DNA of 64,000 bases from Planctomycetia bacterium (GTDB lineage: Bacteria; Planctomycetota; UBA8108; UBA1146): assembly GCA_012269595.1 (NCBI GenBank), contig JAAXJX010000038.1, positions 87,446 to 151,445 on the forward strand, given 5' to 3'. Below the pieces are notes generated by a model. That model was not told where the DNA came from, searched no databases, and saw only the letters and a program-made list of their open reading frames with translations. Position 1 is the stretch's first letter. Each line of letters begins with the position of its first letter. Shown in pieces: positions 53,601-62,913 of the stretch. The translations under genes and the position numbers were made by a program.

Positions 53601-55385
53601 CTATTCAGAAGATTTTTCGATTTTTTCTGGAGGGGCAGGTGGCCCCAGAAACAGGACTGATCTTTGAGGCATGACCAGACGGCCGCCATTGCGCCATTCC
53701 AGTCCAGCCCAAGAGTTGTCTTCAGAGTTATTTTCACCCAGCGAACGCTTTTGCCATTCATGAGCGGTTTTCGCGCGGCCCAGACGATCCCACAGGGAGG
53801 AAGTCCGAATCGCCAGAGACCGATCATGATTCAATCTCACCTGCGCTGATTCAAGGATCAGTTCTGTAGAGCGCAAGCGACCCTCTGCAAAGGCGATCTC
53901 CGCATTCAACCAATCCCCCCAACCGTCCAGGGGATTGAGTTCCATATATCTGGCAATCGAAGACCGGGCGGAGTCTGTCTGACCGGTTCTCAACTCACAA
54001 AGTGCTCTGTGAAACCACACACTGGGATCATTGGGTGTCTCCACAGAGAGGATATTCAGCAACTCGTGTGCTTTCCGGTTCTGCAGAAGATAAAGGTGCC
54101 CGGCAACCCTGCTCCACAATCCCGAGACGTCCATGGAGGAGTGTCGCAGACCATTTTCAATCTCTATGCGCCCAGCGGAATCACCCTTTTCCAGAGCTGC
54201 AATACCGAGAATGACCCACGGCTCAGGACTCTCGGGCAACTCTCTGGCGGCCTTGTGAGCAGATTGACGCGCACGGTCATACTCACCTGCCCTCAGACAA
54301 ACCCATGCAAAATCCAATTGGTGTCGAGGATCACTGAAACCCTCACGTTCTTTTTGATCAAAGCGCTGGAACCAACGAATCGCATGGTCTGCAAGTGGTT
54401 GTTCTTCACCATGAACCGGAAGGGGTCTGATCAACATCCCCTTCTGAAGATCGGTTCCTGATTCGAACTGATCGCTGTCCGTTCCCAGAAACCGGCCCAG
54501 AACAGTTGCCAGAATGATCAAACCTGCGAACAGACCAATGCGTAAATTGCCCGCTGGGGAAACTCCACTTCCGTGAGTTCTCCCTCTCGATCTCGGTCTT
54601 TCGCCATCGCGCACAGCTTCCAGCATCTTTGCGAAACCCCGAAGAGTCGAAGGGCGCTTGTTCGGATCGAGAGACAGGGCATCGCGCAATAGTCCTTTCA
54701 GACCCGGTGGATTCATGGAGATCTCTGAAGTCTCCAAAACCGAACTTCCTGAAAGCAATCGATCTGCCACCTCTGTGGCATCCCGCCCAGCCCACGGTGG
54801 GGAACCGACAACACACTCGTGCAAAAGAACGGCAAGAGCATAAACAATCTGTGATTCCTCGATTTCAGCCTCGTAATTCGCCAGCAGAATTTCCGGGGCT
54901 ATCCTTGAAGCGTGGAGATCCAGATCGAGATCTTCGCGTGAAAGAAGCCGCGAAGACAAAATTGAAAATTGACCGTCACTGCCCATCAGAATGGAATCCG
55001 GTTCGATGACCGCAACAGGGAGGCCTTGCTCCAGCAGGGCTCCAAAGACTCTTGCCAAGTGGGCGAATTGACTCAGAAGCGTGTGATATCCACCCACCAA
55101 CAGAACATCCCAGTTGCGGTTCGGTTTTAACCGGGTCAGCGAGATCCCGTCCCGAAGAGTCATCATCGATGGGTGGAACTGGTCATGTGAAACCAGGCGC
55201 AAGCCAAAGGACGAATCATCCAGTGAGGAAAGGTGCGTCAGGGAATCCAGTTGTTGACGCCAGCGGAGCGAGCCTCCCGAAAGACCCACTGTAGGCTGAG
55301 ACTGGGAACGGAACTGCCGGAGTTGGGGTTCTTCCTTTTGAGAAGAATCCCCTGCGTCATCCACCGAAGGGGTGGTTGCACCCAT
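53601..55385 (-). CDS. Membrane pseudokinase with C-terminal TPRs
   Basis: A 594-residue protein. The N-terminal half has the outline of a Ser/Thr kinase: the APE motif is kept (RIAPEILLANYE), and IVYALAVLLHECVVGSPPW and DALSLDPNKRPSTLRGF match the C-lobe. The catalytic loop is lost (VAVIEPDSILM in place of HRDLKPENIL) and no DFG or VAIK lysine is seen, so it is probably inactive as a kinase. A transmembrane helix (about 291-310, IGLFAGLIILATVLGRFLG) is followed by a TPR-rich outer region (about 360-540). The start is set to ATG 55385; TTG 55418 or GTG 55448 are possible but lie in or next to the terminator hairpin. Confidence 0.78.
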   Translation of the reverse strand: MGATTPSVDDAGDSSQKEEPQLRQFRSQSQPTVGLSGGSLRWRQQLDSLTHLSSLDDSSFGLRLVSHDQFHPSMMTLRDGISLTRLKPNRNWDVLLVGGYHTLLSQFAHLARVFGALLEQGLPVAVIEPDSILMGSDGQFSILSSRLLSREDLDLDLHASRIAPEILLANYEAEIEESQIVYALAVLLHECVVGSPPWAGRDATEVADRLLSGSSVLETSEISMNPPGLKGLLRDALSLDPNKRPSTLRGFAKMLEAVRDGERPRSRGRTHGSGVSPAGNLRIGLFAGLIILATVLGRFLGTDSDQFESGTDLQKGMLIRPLPVHGEEQPLADHAIRWFQRFDQKEREGFSDPRHQLDFAWVCLRAGEYDRARQSAHKAARELPESPEPWVILGIAALEKGDSAGRIEIENGLRHSSMDVSGLWSRVAGHLYLLQNRKAHELLNILSVETPNDPSVWFHRALCELRTGQTDSARSSIARYMELNPLDGWGDWLNAEIAFAEGRLRSTELILESAQVRLNHDRSLAIRTSSLWDRLGRAKTAHEWQKRSLGENNSEDNSWAGLEWRNGGRLVMPQRSVLFLGPPAPPEKIEKSSE

Positions 55386-55424
55386 ATCCGGAGTTTCGAC
55401 ACCATCGCCGTTTATCAAGAGAAT

Positions 55425-55459
55425 CCCCCTCCCCGGTGAATGTTGCACCGGGGAGGGGG
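55425..55459 (-). terminator. Perfect hairpin between ftsH and the pseudokinase gene
   Basis: A perfect 14-bp inverted repeat ccccctccccggtg (55425-55438 and 55446-55459) around a 7-base loop, about 50 bases after the ftsH stop. No clear T-run, and its second arm contains a GGGGAGGGGG that could act as a ribosome site for the next gene, so it may be a terminator or a translational switch. Confidence 0.65.
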
Positions 55460-55509
55460 ACAGAACAACCTGACAATGACAGGAGAAACAAAGTTCTCAT
55501 TGGACTTGG

Positions 55510-57564
55510 TCAGGGTCCTTCAAGTCCCAGAAGGCCCGGATCAACGTCCGGTGGCAGCTGGGTTTTCTCTTCCTTGGAGTCATCTGCGGAAGAATCATCC
55601 GCGGCCACCGGCGGAGCGGCGTTATCACGAAGTACGTCTGGCAATGGAAGATCCATCAACTGATAGATCTCCTTGTCGTTGAGCACTTCCTTCTCCAACA
55701 ACTCACGGGTCAAAAGTTCCAGTTTCTCCCGGGATTCGCCCAGGATTCTCAGGGCACGCTGGTAGGAGTCCTCGAGCATGGTCCGAATCTCTTCGTCGAT
55801 CATCATCGCCGTGTGCTCACTGAAGTTTTTCGCCTCACCGAGCTCCCGGCCGAGGAAGACGTGCTCCTCACCCCTCTTGAATGAGACGGGACCCATTTTT
55901 TCGCTCATTCCCCAAAGGCAGATCATTCTCTCTGCAAGGCTGGTCGCCTGCTCCAGATCGTTGGATGCCCCTGTGGTGAACTCCTGGAAAATCAGGTCCT
56001 CTGCGGCCCTTCCCCCCAACAGAATTGCGATTCGGTTGAGCAGGTAAGTCCGCGAGTAATTGTTGATATCCTCCATCGGCAGTTGCTGGGTAACCCCCAG
56101 TGCCCGGCCGCGGGGAACGATGGTGACAGAGTGAACCGGATCCGTCTCAGGAAGAAGCAGGGCGAGAAGAGCGTGCCCAGCCTCATGATAGGCGGTCAGC
56201 TCCTTTTCCTTCTCGCTCATCGCCTCATCCCGCAACGTCCCCAATTGAATCTTGTCCTTGGCACGCTCAAAGTCTCCATGGGTAATACGCTGGTGGCCTC
56301 TCCGGGCTGCCATCAGAGCAGCTTCATTGGCGAGGTTTTCCAGATCCGCACCGGAAAATCCGATGGTTCCGCGGGCAAGAGACTCCATGTCGACGTCGGA
56401 AGCGAGGGGCATATTGCGGGTGTGGACGCCCAGAATCGCCTTTCGGCCATCTTTCTGCGGACGCTCTACCACCACCTGTCGATCGAAACGCCCGGGACGG
56501 ACCAAAGCCGCGTCGAGCACGTCAGGACGGTTGGTCGCCGCAAGGACGATCACGGCCTGATTCGACTCAAAGCCGTCCATTTCAGAGAGGATCTGGTTCA
56601 GGGTCTGCTCGCGCTCGTCATGACCGCCGCCCAGTCCCGCTCCTCTGGAACGCCCGACCGCGTCGATCTCATCGATGAAGACGATACAGGGCGCACTTTT
56701 CTTGGCTTCATCAAACAACTCGCGAACCCGGGAAGCACCCACACCGACAAAGAGCTCAATGAACTCGGAACCGGAGATGGAGAAGAAGGGAACTCCCGCT
56801 TCGCCGGCAACCGCCCTGGCAAGCAAGGTCTTGCCGGTTCCGGGAGGCCCCACCAACAAGACTCCCTTGGGAATCTTCGCGCCCAACTGGGTGAAACGCT
56901 CAGGCTCCTTGAGGAAATCGACGAGCTCTTGCAGTTCGGTTTTTACATTGCGAAGTCCGGCGACGTCGTCAAAGGTCACCGATCCCTCACCCTTCTCGAA
57001 TTTTTTGGCCTGATTGCCTGCAAACTTGCCGAAGATACCCGGCCCCCCCATCTGTCGACGGAGGCGGTTGCTCATCCACCAGAAAAACAGCAAAAGGATG
57101 ATGAAGGGGACGATCCCGGAAACCAGCACCTGCCAGCCGGGCGTCGTGTTGTCACGGAAGGTGACGGGCACGGTGTATTCGGCTCCCAGTTTGTTGAGTT
57201 CACTTTTCAGCTCACCGGGAACAACCGCAAAGATCTTCTGGGTCTCGGGACTGTTTTCAGAATCGACAAAGGGCTTCTCGACGGTCACCTTGCTGCGCAG
57301 GATCGCCACGAAAACTTCCTGCTCCGCCTCGGTAACACTTTCCACATTGCCACGCTCGACCTCGCCGAAGAGACGGTTGGCTTCCACCTCAAGGGCACCG
57401 ATTTTCAGCTTGTCGCTGAACAGGTTGGTCAGAGTGAATACCCCGAGGAGGATAACCAGCATCCAGAACCAGGGTCTCTGACTCCAGGAAGGTGGAGACT
57501 GTTCATTCTCGTCCAGCTCGTCGGGGTCGTTGGGATCAGAATTTCTTCGATCGGGATCTCTCAA
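55510..57564 (-). CDS. ftsH: ATP-dependent zinc metalloprotease FtsH
   Basis: Membrane AAA+ protease that degrades misfolded and regulatory proteins. The protein of 684 residues (from TTG) has an acidic N-terminal tail, two transmembrane helices (about 33-49 and 147-163), an AAA domain with Walker A GPPGTGKT (239-246), Walker [12 protein letters not shown], the SRH with [20 protein letters not shown], and the zinc site HEAGH (460-464). The TTG at 57564 is chosen because GAGGAG lies 6 bases upstream; the GTG at 57582 has no such site. The C-terminus is acidic. Upstream is the E1 alpha-beta gene on the same strand, 190 bases away. Confidence 0.97.
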   Translation of the reverse strand: MRDPDRRNSDPNDPDELDENEQSPPSWSQRPWFWMLVILLGVFTLTNLFSDKLKIGALEVEANRLFGEVERGNVESVTEAEQEVFVAILRSKVTVEKPFVDSENSPETQKIFAVVPGELKSELNKLGAEYTVPVTFRDNTTPGWQVLVSGIVPFIILLLFFWWMSNRLRRQMGGPGIFGKFAGNQAKKFEKGEGSVTFDDVAGLRNVKTELQELVDFLKEPERFTQLGAKIPKGVLLVGPPGTGKTLLARAVAGEAGVPFFSISGSEFIELFVGVGASRVRELFDEAKKSAPCIVFIDEIDAVGRSRGAGLGGGHDEREQTLNQILSEMDGFESNQAVIVLAATNRPDVLDAALVRPGRFDRQVVVERPQKDGRKAILGVHTRNMPLASDVDMESLARGTIGFSGADLENLANEAALMAARRGHQRITHGDFERAKDKIQLGTLRDEAMSEKEKELTAYHEAGHALLALLLPETDPVHSVTIVPRGRALGVTQQLPMEDINNYSRTYLLNRIAILLGGRAAEDLIFQEFTTGASNDLEQATSLAERMICLWGMSEKMGPVSFKRGEEHVFLGRELGEAKNFSEHTAMMIDEEIRTMLEDSYQRALRILGESREKLELLTRELLEKEVLNDKEIYQLMDLPLPDVLRDNAAPPVAADDSSADDSKEEKTQLPPDVDPGLLGLEGP

Positions 57565-57754
57565 CTTTTGCTCCTCTGTCACTGGAATGCTGCGGCTCTC
57601 TGCATCCCATGATGAAATGAACGTCCCCGGACACGAGAACGCCGTTCCCGGCTTGATCCGGTGAAGGTCCTCTCGGGAAACTTCACCGTCGCCACCCTCA
57701 GTTCAACGAGGACGCCGATCACCGGGTTCCGGAATCCAGTGGATTGTTCCGGGC

Positions 57755-59917
57755 CTAATATAATGCCAGATCGCGGGCCGCTTGTGCCACTTTCTCTGGC
57801 TGGGGAAGGATCACTTCCTCCAATTCGGGTGCATAGGCCACAAAACAGTCCATTGCACCCACACGGCGAACGGGAGCGTCGAGATGATCAAACAGCTCAT
57901 CCTGGATTCTGGCTGCCAACTCGGCCCCATATCCCCAAGATAGCGATTCTTCATGGACGATCAGGACCTTGTGATTGCGTTTGACTGATTCCTCGATGGA
58001 ATTCCAATCGTAGGGAGCCAGTGTTCTGAGATCGAGGATCTCCACCTCAATCCCCTCAGCCGCCAGAGTTTTGGCGGCGGTCATGCACCGGTGGACCAGG
58101 GCACCGTAGGTGACGATGGTCAATCGATCGCCTTCACGAACCCTGGCTGCCTTGCCGAAAGGAATCATGAAATCGGGACCAGGGTAGGCCCCCTTGTTGT
58201 GGGTCTGTCTGTAGAGATGCTTGTGCTCGAGGAAGATCACCGGGTCCTGACAGCGAATCGCTGTTCTCAACAATCCGTTGGCATCGGTGGCGTTGCTGGG
58301 CATGACCACCCGCAAACCGGGGATGTGGGTAAACAGGGTTTCCGCAGACTGGCTGTGGTAAACCGCTCCACCACGAAGGTAGCCACCACTGGCGACCCGG
58401 ATCACGACCGGACAGCTGTCCGCTCCGGCGGAACGCCAGCGCATCAGTGCCAACTCTGAACGGATCTGATGGTAGGCGGGCCATATGTAATCGAGGAACT
58501 GGATCTCCACGACCGGCTTGAGACCACGGACCGCCATACCGATGGCACGGCCAACGATATTGGCTTCCGCCAGTGGTGAATTGTAGACACGATCACCACC
58601 GAACTCTCTCTGCAAACCAAAGGTCGCCTTGAAGACTCCACCCTTGCCCTTGACCTCTTCGAGCACCTCACTGCGACTGGCGTCAGCGACATCCTCGCCG
58701 AAGACGTGGATTCGCGGATCGCGACGCATTTCGTCACGCATCGACGCATTGATCATGTCGACCATCGTCGTCGGGTCTGCACCTTCCTCGACAACCGCGG
58801 GCGACTCAAATCGGTCTGAAGTCGGATCGACGGTGGGCGAGTAGAGATGATCCAGCACCGTTGAGGCATCCGCCTGTGGTGCGGCCACGGCAGCATCCGA
58901 TGCGGCCCTCACATCGGCCTTGATCTCCTCACGAATCTTCTCGAGGGTTTCCTCGTCAGCGAAGCCGTTATCGATCAGGAACTTGGGGAAGGAGTTCAGG
59001 GGGTCACGAGGCTCTTCTTCTTCGCGCTCACTGGAAGGACGGTAGAGGCGCTCATCATCGGAAAGACTGTGACTGTAGGGGCGCACGACCTTGGCATGCA
59101 CCAGTGTCGGGCCGCTGCCCTTGCGCATATCCGCCACAACCTTGGTCAGGAGTGCATGACAGGCCACAGGATCACAGCCATCGACTTCATGGACGTCGAG
59201 ACCGGGGAATCCGAGAACGAGACTCGAAATCGATCCACCGGGAGTGTTGACCTCCACAGGGACGCTGATGGCGTAGCCGTTGTCCTCGACGACAAAAAGA
59301 ACCGGTAACTCCAGGTTGCAGGCGGTGCTCAGGGATTCCCAAAACTCGCCTTCACTGGTCGTACCATCGCCGACCGAGACATGGGCGATTTCGCCATCGG
59401 ACCAGTCATCGATCTGCTCGCGCAGCGAGGCATCGTCCTTGCCCTTTTTCCATGCTTCTGCAGTTCCCACCGCATGAAGACATTGGCTGCCGGTACAGGA
59501 GGACTGATTGACCACGTGAAGATGCTTTGCCCCCCAATGGGAAGGCATCTGACGACCGGCACCGGCTGGCTCGTCATGGGCAGCGGTTCCCATCTTGAGC
59601 ATTTCTGTCGGCGTCAGGCCCAGCTGGAGCATCAGTGCCCGATCCCTGTAATAGGGGAAGAACCAATCCCGCTTCGGATCGAGAACCCTGCCGAGAACAG
59701 TGTTGATGGCTTCATGACCACAACCATTGATCTGGAAGAAAATCTTTCCCTTGCCCTTGAGACGAATTTCTTCGTCATCAATCTCCCGGCTCAGGAACAT
59801 GTTTCTGTAGATGTCGAGAAGGTCATCCTTCTCCAGTCCATGCAGATCCACTTTTGGCTCCTCTGACTTCCGGGGACGCCCGGGAGATTTCCGGTTTTTG
59901 TTTTTTTGAGTCGGCAT
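57755..59917 (-). CDS. Fused E1 alpha-beta of a 2-oxoacid dehydrogenase (branched-chain type)
   Basis: The ThDP-dependent E1 component with alpha and beta in one chain of 720 residues. The alpha half (about 25-330) has the ThDP motif [17 protein letters not shown]...VVEDNGYA; the beta half (about 385-720) has [16 protein letters not shown], then [25 protein letters not shown] and [21 protein letters not shown], with [17 protein letters not shown] near the end. This is most like branched-chain 2-oxoacid dehydrogenase E1. The basic N-terminal tail ([17 protein letters not shown]) is unusual. The start at 59917 has AGGA upstream; an upstream ATG at 59959 is less supported. Divergent to lpd, so both halves of the locus probably belong to the same complex. 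Confidence 0.9.
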   Translation of the reverse strand: MPTQKNKNRKSPGRPRKSEEPKVDLHGLEKDDLLDIYRNMFLSREIDDEEIRLKGKGKIFFQINGCGHEAINTVLGRVLDPKRDWFFPYYRDRALMLQLGLTPTEMLKMGTAAHDEPAGAGRQMPSHWGAKHLHVVNQSSCTGSQCLHAVGTAEAWKKGKDDASLREQIDDWSDGEIAHVSVGDGTTSEGEFWESLSTACNLELPVLFVVEDNGYAISVPVEVNTPGGSISSLVLGFPGLDVHEVDGCDPVACHALLTKVVADMRKGSGPTLVHAKVVRPYSHSLSDDERLYRPSSEREEEEPRDPLNSFPKFLIDNGFADEETLEKIREEIKADVRAASDAAVAAPQADASTVLDHLYSPTVDPTSDRFESPAVVEEGADPTTMVDMINASMRDEMRRDPRIHVFGEDVADASRSEVLEEVKGKGGVFKATFGLQREFGGDRVYNSPLAEANIVGRAIGMAVRGLKPVVEIQFLDYIWPAYHQIRSELALMRWRSAGADSCPVVIRVASGGYLRGGAVYHSQSAETLFTHIPGLRVVMPSNATDANGLLRTAIRCQDPVIFLEHKHLYRQTHNKGAYPGPDFMIPFGKAARVREGDRLTIVTYGALVHRCMTAAKTLAAEGIEVEILDLRTLAPYDWNSIEESVKRNHKVLIVHEESLSWGYGAELAARIQDELFDHLDAPVRRVGAMDCFVAYAPELEEVILPQPEKVAQAARDLALY

Positions 59918-60226
59918 GTCGGTCCTGACCACTCCCCAGAATCTGGAGAGGCTGGGCATTATCCCTCACTGGGCATGATCCCCCCCGGTTTGATTCCCAG
60001 AGGGCTATAGCGAACTCTGGCCATTCTAGGGTCCTCAAGGCCGTCATTCAACGAGACCCGATCCTTCCTCTTTGCTGGATGGACAGGGGCGATTCCGGGT
60101 ATCGTTCAGGAACCCGTGCCCGGAAGTTGTCGATCCAGATCACCCCCTCCAGATCACACTCTCCCTCGCACAGACAAGATCTCTGGAACGAAGGTCCCGT
60201 CACCGACGGGCAGGAAGGAACCTGAA
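59918..60226. other. Divergent promoter region of the dehydrogenase locus
   Basis: About 300 bases between the divergent E1 alpha-beta gene and lpd. No ORF is supported. A shared control region for both directions is expected, but no operator or -35/-10 pair could be fixed. Confidence 0.45.
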
Positions 60227-61642
60227 ATGGTTGAGAAGATCGGCAGTTTCGATGTGGCGGTCGTCGGCGGTGGACCCGGTGGTTATGTGGCTGCCATCCG
60301 TGCCGGCCAGTTGGGAATGTCCACGGTCCTCATCGAAAAAGATCCACAACCTGGTGGAACCTGTCTTCACAGGGGCTGTATTCCGACCAAAGCCCTCCTG
60401 CAGAGTGCACACGTGCTCGATGTGGCCAAGGAATCATCCTACTTCGGTATCCAACTCGACAATCCCGCGGTCGACATGGAGGGAGTCCTCTCCTTCCAGA
60501 AGAAAATCGTCCAGAAAAATGCCAAGGGTGTCGAATACCTGCTGAAGAAGAATGGTGTCACGACCGTCCACGGAACCGGCAGGCTCGATGGCCTCAACTC
60601 GATCCGTGTCGTGATCGACGATCAAACCGAAAAAGTGGTCGAGGCAAAGAACATCATCCTTGCAACCGGCTCTGTCGCTGCTCGACCTGGATTCCTCGAC
60701 TGGAGCACCGACAAGATCATCACCAGTGATGAAGCCCTCAAGCTCGATTCGGTTCCCGGCAAAGTGGTTGTTCTCGGTGCCGGTGCAGTGGGCTGTGAAT
60801 TCGCCTCGATCCTGAACTCCTTTGGCAGTGACGTCACCATCGTCGAAATGATGGATCGACTGTTGCCCATTGAAGACCATGAGTGCTCCGCTGAACTTCA
60901 GCGCTCCTTCAAGAAGCATGGCATTCGCAGCATGGTCTCCACCAAACTGGAGAAAGCGACGCCGACCGCCTCTGGAGTCGATCTGGTGCTGACTGACGGC
61001 AATGGCAAAACGGAAGAGATTCATGCCGACATTCTCCTTTGTGCCATTGGCCGCAAGCCGGTGACGGATGCCCTCAAACTGGATCAGGTCGGAATCAAGA
61101 CTGAAAACGGGTTCATTCCGGTCAACCCCGACCAGAGCACCACACGTCCGAACATCTTTGCGATCGGTGATATCGTTCATGGCACGGCCCAACTGGCCCA
61201 CGTCGCCAGTGCCGAAGGCATCATTGCCGTGGAATCGATTGCCGGAATACACACCCAGCCAATCGTCAACGAGCGGGTTCCCAATGCGACCTACTGCCAT
61301 CCGGAAGTAGCCAGTATCGGCCTGACCGAAAATGCCGCCCGTGAAGCAGGACACGAGATCAAGGTCTCCAAGTTCCCCCTGTCTGCCCTCGGCAAGGCGG
61401 GCATCGTCGGCAAAGCGGTCCCCGGGTTCTTCAAGATCATCGCGGATGAGGCCTACGGAGAAATCCTCGGTATCCATATCGTTGGTCCCCATGCCACCGA
61501 TCTGATCAGTGAAGGCTGTGCCATCCTCGGCCTCGAGGGAACTGCCGCTGACCTGGCCCACATCATTCACCCCCACCCCACCCTTGGCGAAGGCATGATG
61601 GAAGCGGCTCACGGTCTCGTGGGTGGCGCCATCCATATGTAG
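60227..61642 (+). CDS. lpdA: Dihydrolipoyl dehydrogenase (E3)
   Basis: FAD enzyme that reoxidises lipoyl groups of 2-oxoacid dehydrogenases and the glycine cleavage system. The 471-residue protein has the FAD motif VVGGGPGGYVAAIRAGQLG (13-31), the redox disulfide GGTCLHRGCIPTKA (44-57), the NAD Rossmann motif VVLGAGAVGCEFASILNSFG, GDIVHGTAQLAHVASAEG, and the C-terminal interface HIIHPHPTLGEGMMEAA with the active His/Glu. The ATG at 60227 follows AGGAAGGAAC. The E1 beta gene starts 8 bases after the stop. Confidence 0.97.
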   Translation: MVEKIGSFDVAVVGGGPGGYVAAIRAGQLGMSTVLIEKDPQPGGTCLHRGCIPTKALLQSAHVLDVAKESSYFGIQLDNPAVDMEGVLSFQKKIVQKNAKGVEYLLKKNGVTTVHGTGRLDGLNSIRVVIDDQTEKVVEAKNIILATGSVAARPGFLDWSTDKIITSDEALKLDSVPGKVVVLGAGAVGCEFASILNSFGSDVTIVEMMDRLLPIEDHECSAELQRSFKKHGIRSMVSTKLEKATPTASGVDLVLTDGNGKTEEIHADILLCAIGRKPVTDALKLDQVGIKTENGFIPVNPDQSTTRPNIFAIGDIVHGTAQLAHVASAEGIIAVESIAGIHTQPIVNERVPNATYCHPEVASIGLTENAAREAGHEIKVSKFPLSALGKAGIVGKAVPGFFKIIADEAYGEILGIHIVGPHATDLISEGCAILGLEGTAADLAHIIHPHPTLGEGMMEAAHGLVGGAIHM

Positions 61643-61650
61643 GAGTTTTC

Positions 61651-62631
61651 TTGGCAGAAACCATCACCTACCTCGAGTCGCTGCAACGTGGACTGAAACA
61701 GGTTCTTCGCGAAGATCCTTCCACCTTCATCATGGGTGAAGACATCGGAGCCTATGGAGGAGCCTTCAAACTGACCGACGGTTTCCTCGATGAGTTTGGT
61801 GAAGACCGCATCATCGATTCGCCCATCGTCGAGACGGGACTGGTCGGCGCAGCGATCGGGGCGGGAATGGCAGGGTTCAAACCCATTGTTGAAATGCAGT
61901 TCATCGATTTTATCTCCTGCACTTTCAACCAGCTGACCAACTTTGCCGCCACCTGCCACTTCCGTTGGGGCCAGAATGTCCCGATCGTGGTCAGGGGACC
62001 ATCGGGCGGAGGGGTTCATGCGGGTCCCTTTCACAGCCAGATGGTCGAATCCTTCTTCCTCAACACGCCAGGTCTGAAAATCGTCGTCCCTGCGACGGTG
62101 AGTGACGTTCACGGAATGCTTCTGGGTGCAGTTGCAGATCCCAACCCGGTACTCTTCCTGGAGCAAAAAGGACTCTACAGAACCCTCAAGGAAGAGGTTC
62201 AGGGAATTCCTGAGCCGATCGCCCCCGGGCGTGCCCGGATCCATCGCCCGGGAGACCGGATCAGCATCATCACCTGGGGTGCCATGCTGCACCGTTGCGC
62301 CGCAGCAGCCGAAACCGCACAACGGGAAGATGGGATCTCCTGTGAGGTGCTGGACCTCCGGTCCCTTTGTCCCCTCGACCTCGAAGCGATTCGGGAGACC
62401 GTGGCCAAGACCGGCAAGGTACTGGTGATCCACGAGGACAATCTGACGGGCGGGGCCGGCTCGGAAATCGCGGCGAGAATCGTCGAGGATTGTTTCGAAG
62501 ATCTGGATGCGCCGGTCCGCCGGATCGCCGCTCTGGACGTACCGATCCCTTACGCCGGGGCTCTCGAGGACGCCTCCCTGCCTGACGAGAAAAGAATCCT
62601 CGAGGAGATCCGCCAGCTGTCCGCATGGTAG
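61651..62631 (+). CDS. 2-Oxoacid dehydrogenase E1 beta subunit
   Basis: A 326-residue stand-alone E1 beta. Features: MGEDIGAYGGAFKLTDGF, then DSPIVETGLVGAAIGAGMAG, IVEMQFIDFISCTFNQ, RGPSGGGVHAGPFHSQ, and the C-terminal EDNLTGGAGSEIAARI. It starts at TTG 61651 with AGGAG 6 bases upstream. No E1 alpha gene lies next to it; the fused E1 across the divergent promoter already contains its own beta part, so either the partner alpha is elsewhere or this beta supplements the complex. The E2 gene follows after 282 bases. Confidence 0.92.
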   Translation: MAETITYLESLQRGLKQVLREDPSTFIMGEDIGAYGGAFKLTDGFLDEFGEDRIIDSPIVETGLVGAAIGAGMAGFKPIVEMQFIDFISCTFNQLTNFAATCHFRWGQNVPIVVRGPSGGGVHAGPFHSQMVESFFLNTPGLKIVVPATVSDVHGMLLGAVADPNPVLFLEQKGLYRTLKEEVQGIPEPIAPGRARIHRPGDRISIITWGAMLHRCAAAAETAQREDGISCEVLDLRSLCPLDLEAIRETVAKTGKVLVIHEDNLTGGAGSEIAARIVEDCFEDLDAPVRRIAALDVPIPYAGALEDASLPDEKRILEEIRQLSAW

Positions 62632-62913
62632 GCGGTGCATGACACTTCCCTGATTGCAGGGAATGGCCTCCTCGACGGGTTTCAACGAGTCCAGAGATCT
62701 GAATCCTTCGCCGAAACTGCCAATTTTCATCCCCCGGCACCTTCAACTCCGGTGGTTGCCCGAAGGGCTCCCGGGTATGATCTCCATCGTCTGATGGACG
62801 GTTGTGTCACTCCATCATTTCGGGGGATCGGGCATCCATTTCCGCTCTGCTCCCGAGTCGAATGATTTTGCAAACGTGGATTCAGAATTTGGATTCAGGA
62901 AGAAGTGAGCATT
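62632..62913 (+). other. Spacer between E1 beta and E2 with a hairpin
   Basis: A 282-base gap. It begins with a perfect hairpin ttccctg-attg-cagggaa (62646-62663) without a T-run and ends with a short direct repeat (tggattcag, twice) just before the E2 start. Open frames here lack ribosome sites. The gap may hold an internal promoter or an attenuator. Confidence 0.45.

Noticed and set aside
56083..57612. 509-codon plus-strand frame
   Set aside because: Antisense to ftsH.
60434..61636. 400-codon minus-strand frame
   Set aside because: Antisense to the dihydrolipoyl dehydrogenase gene.
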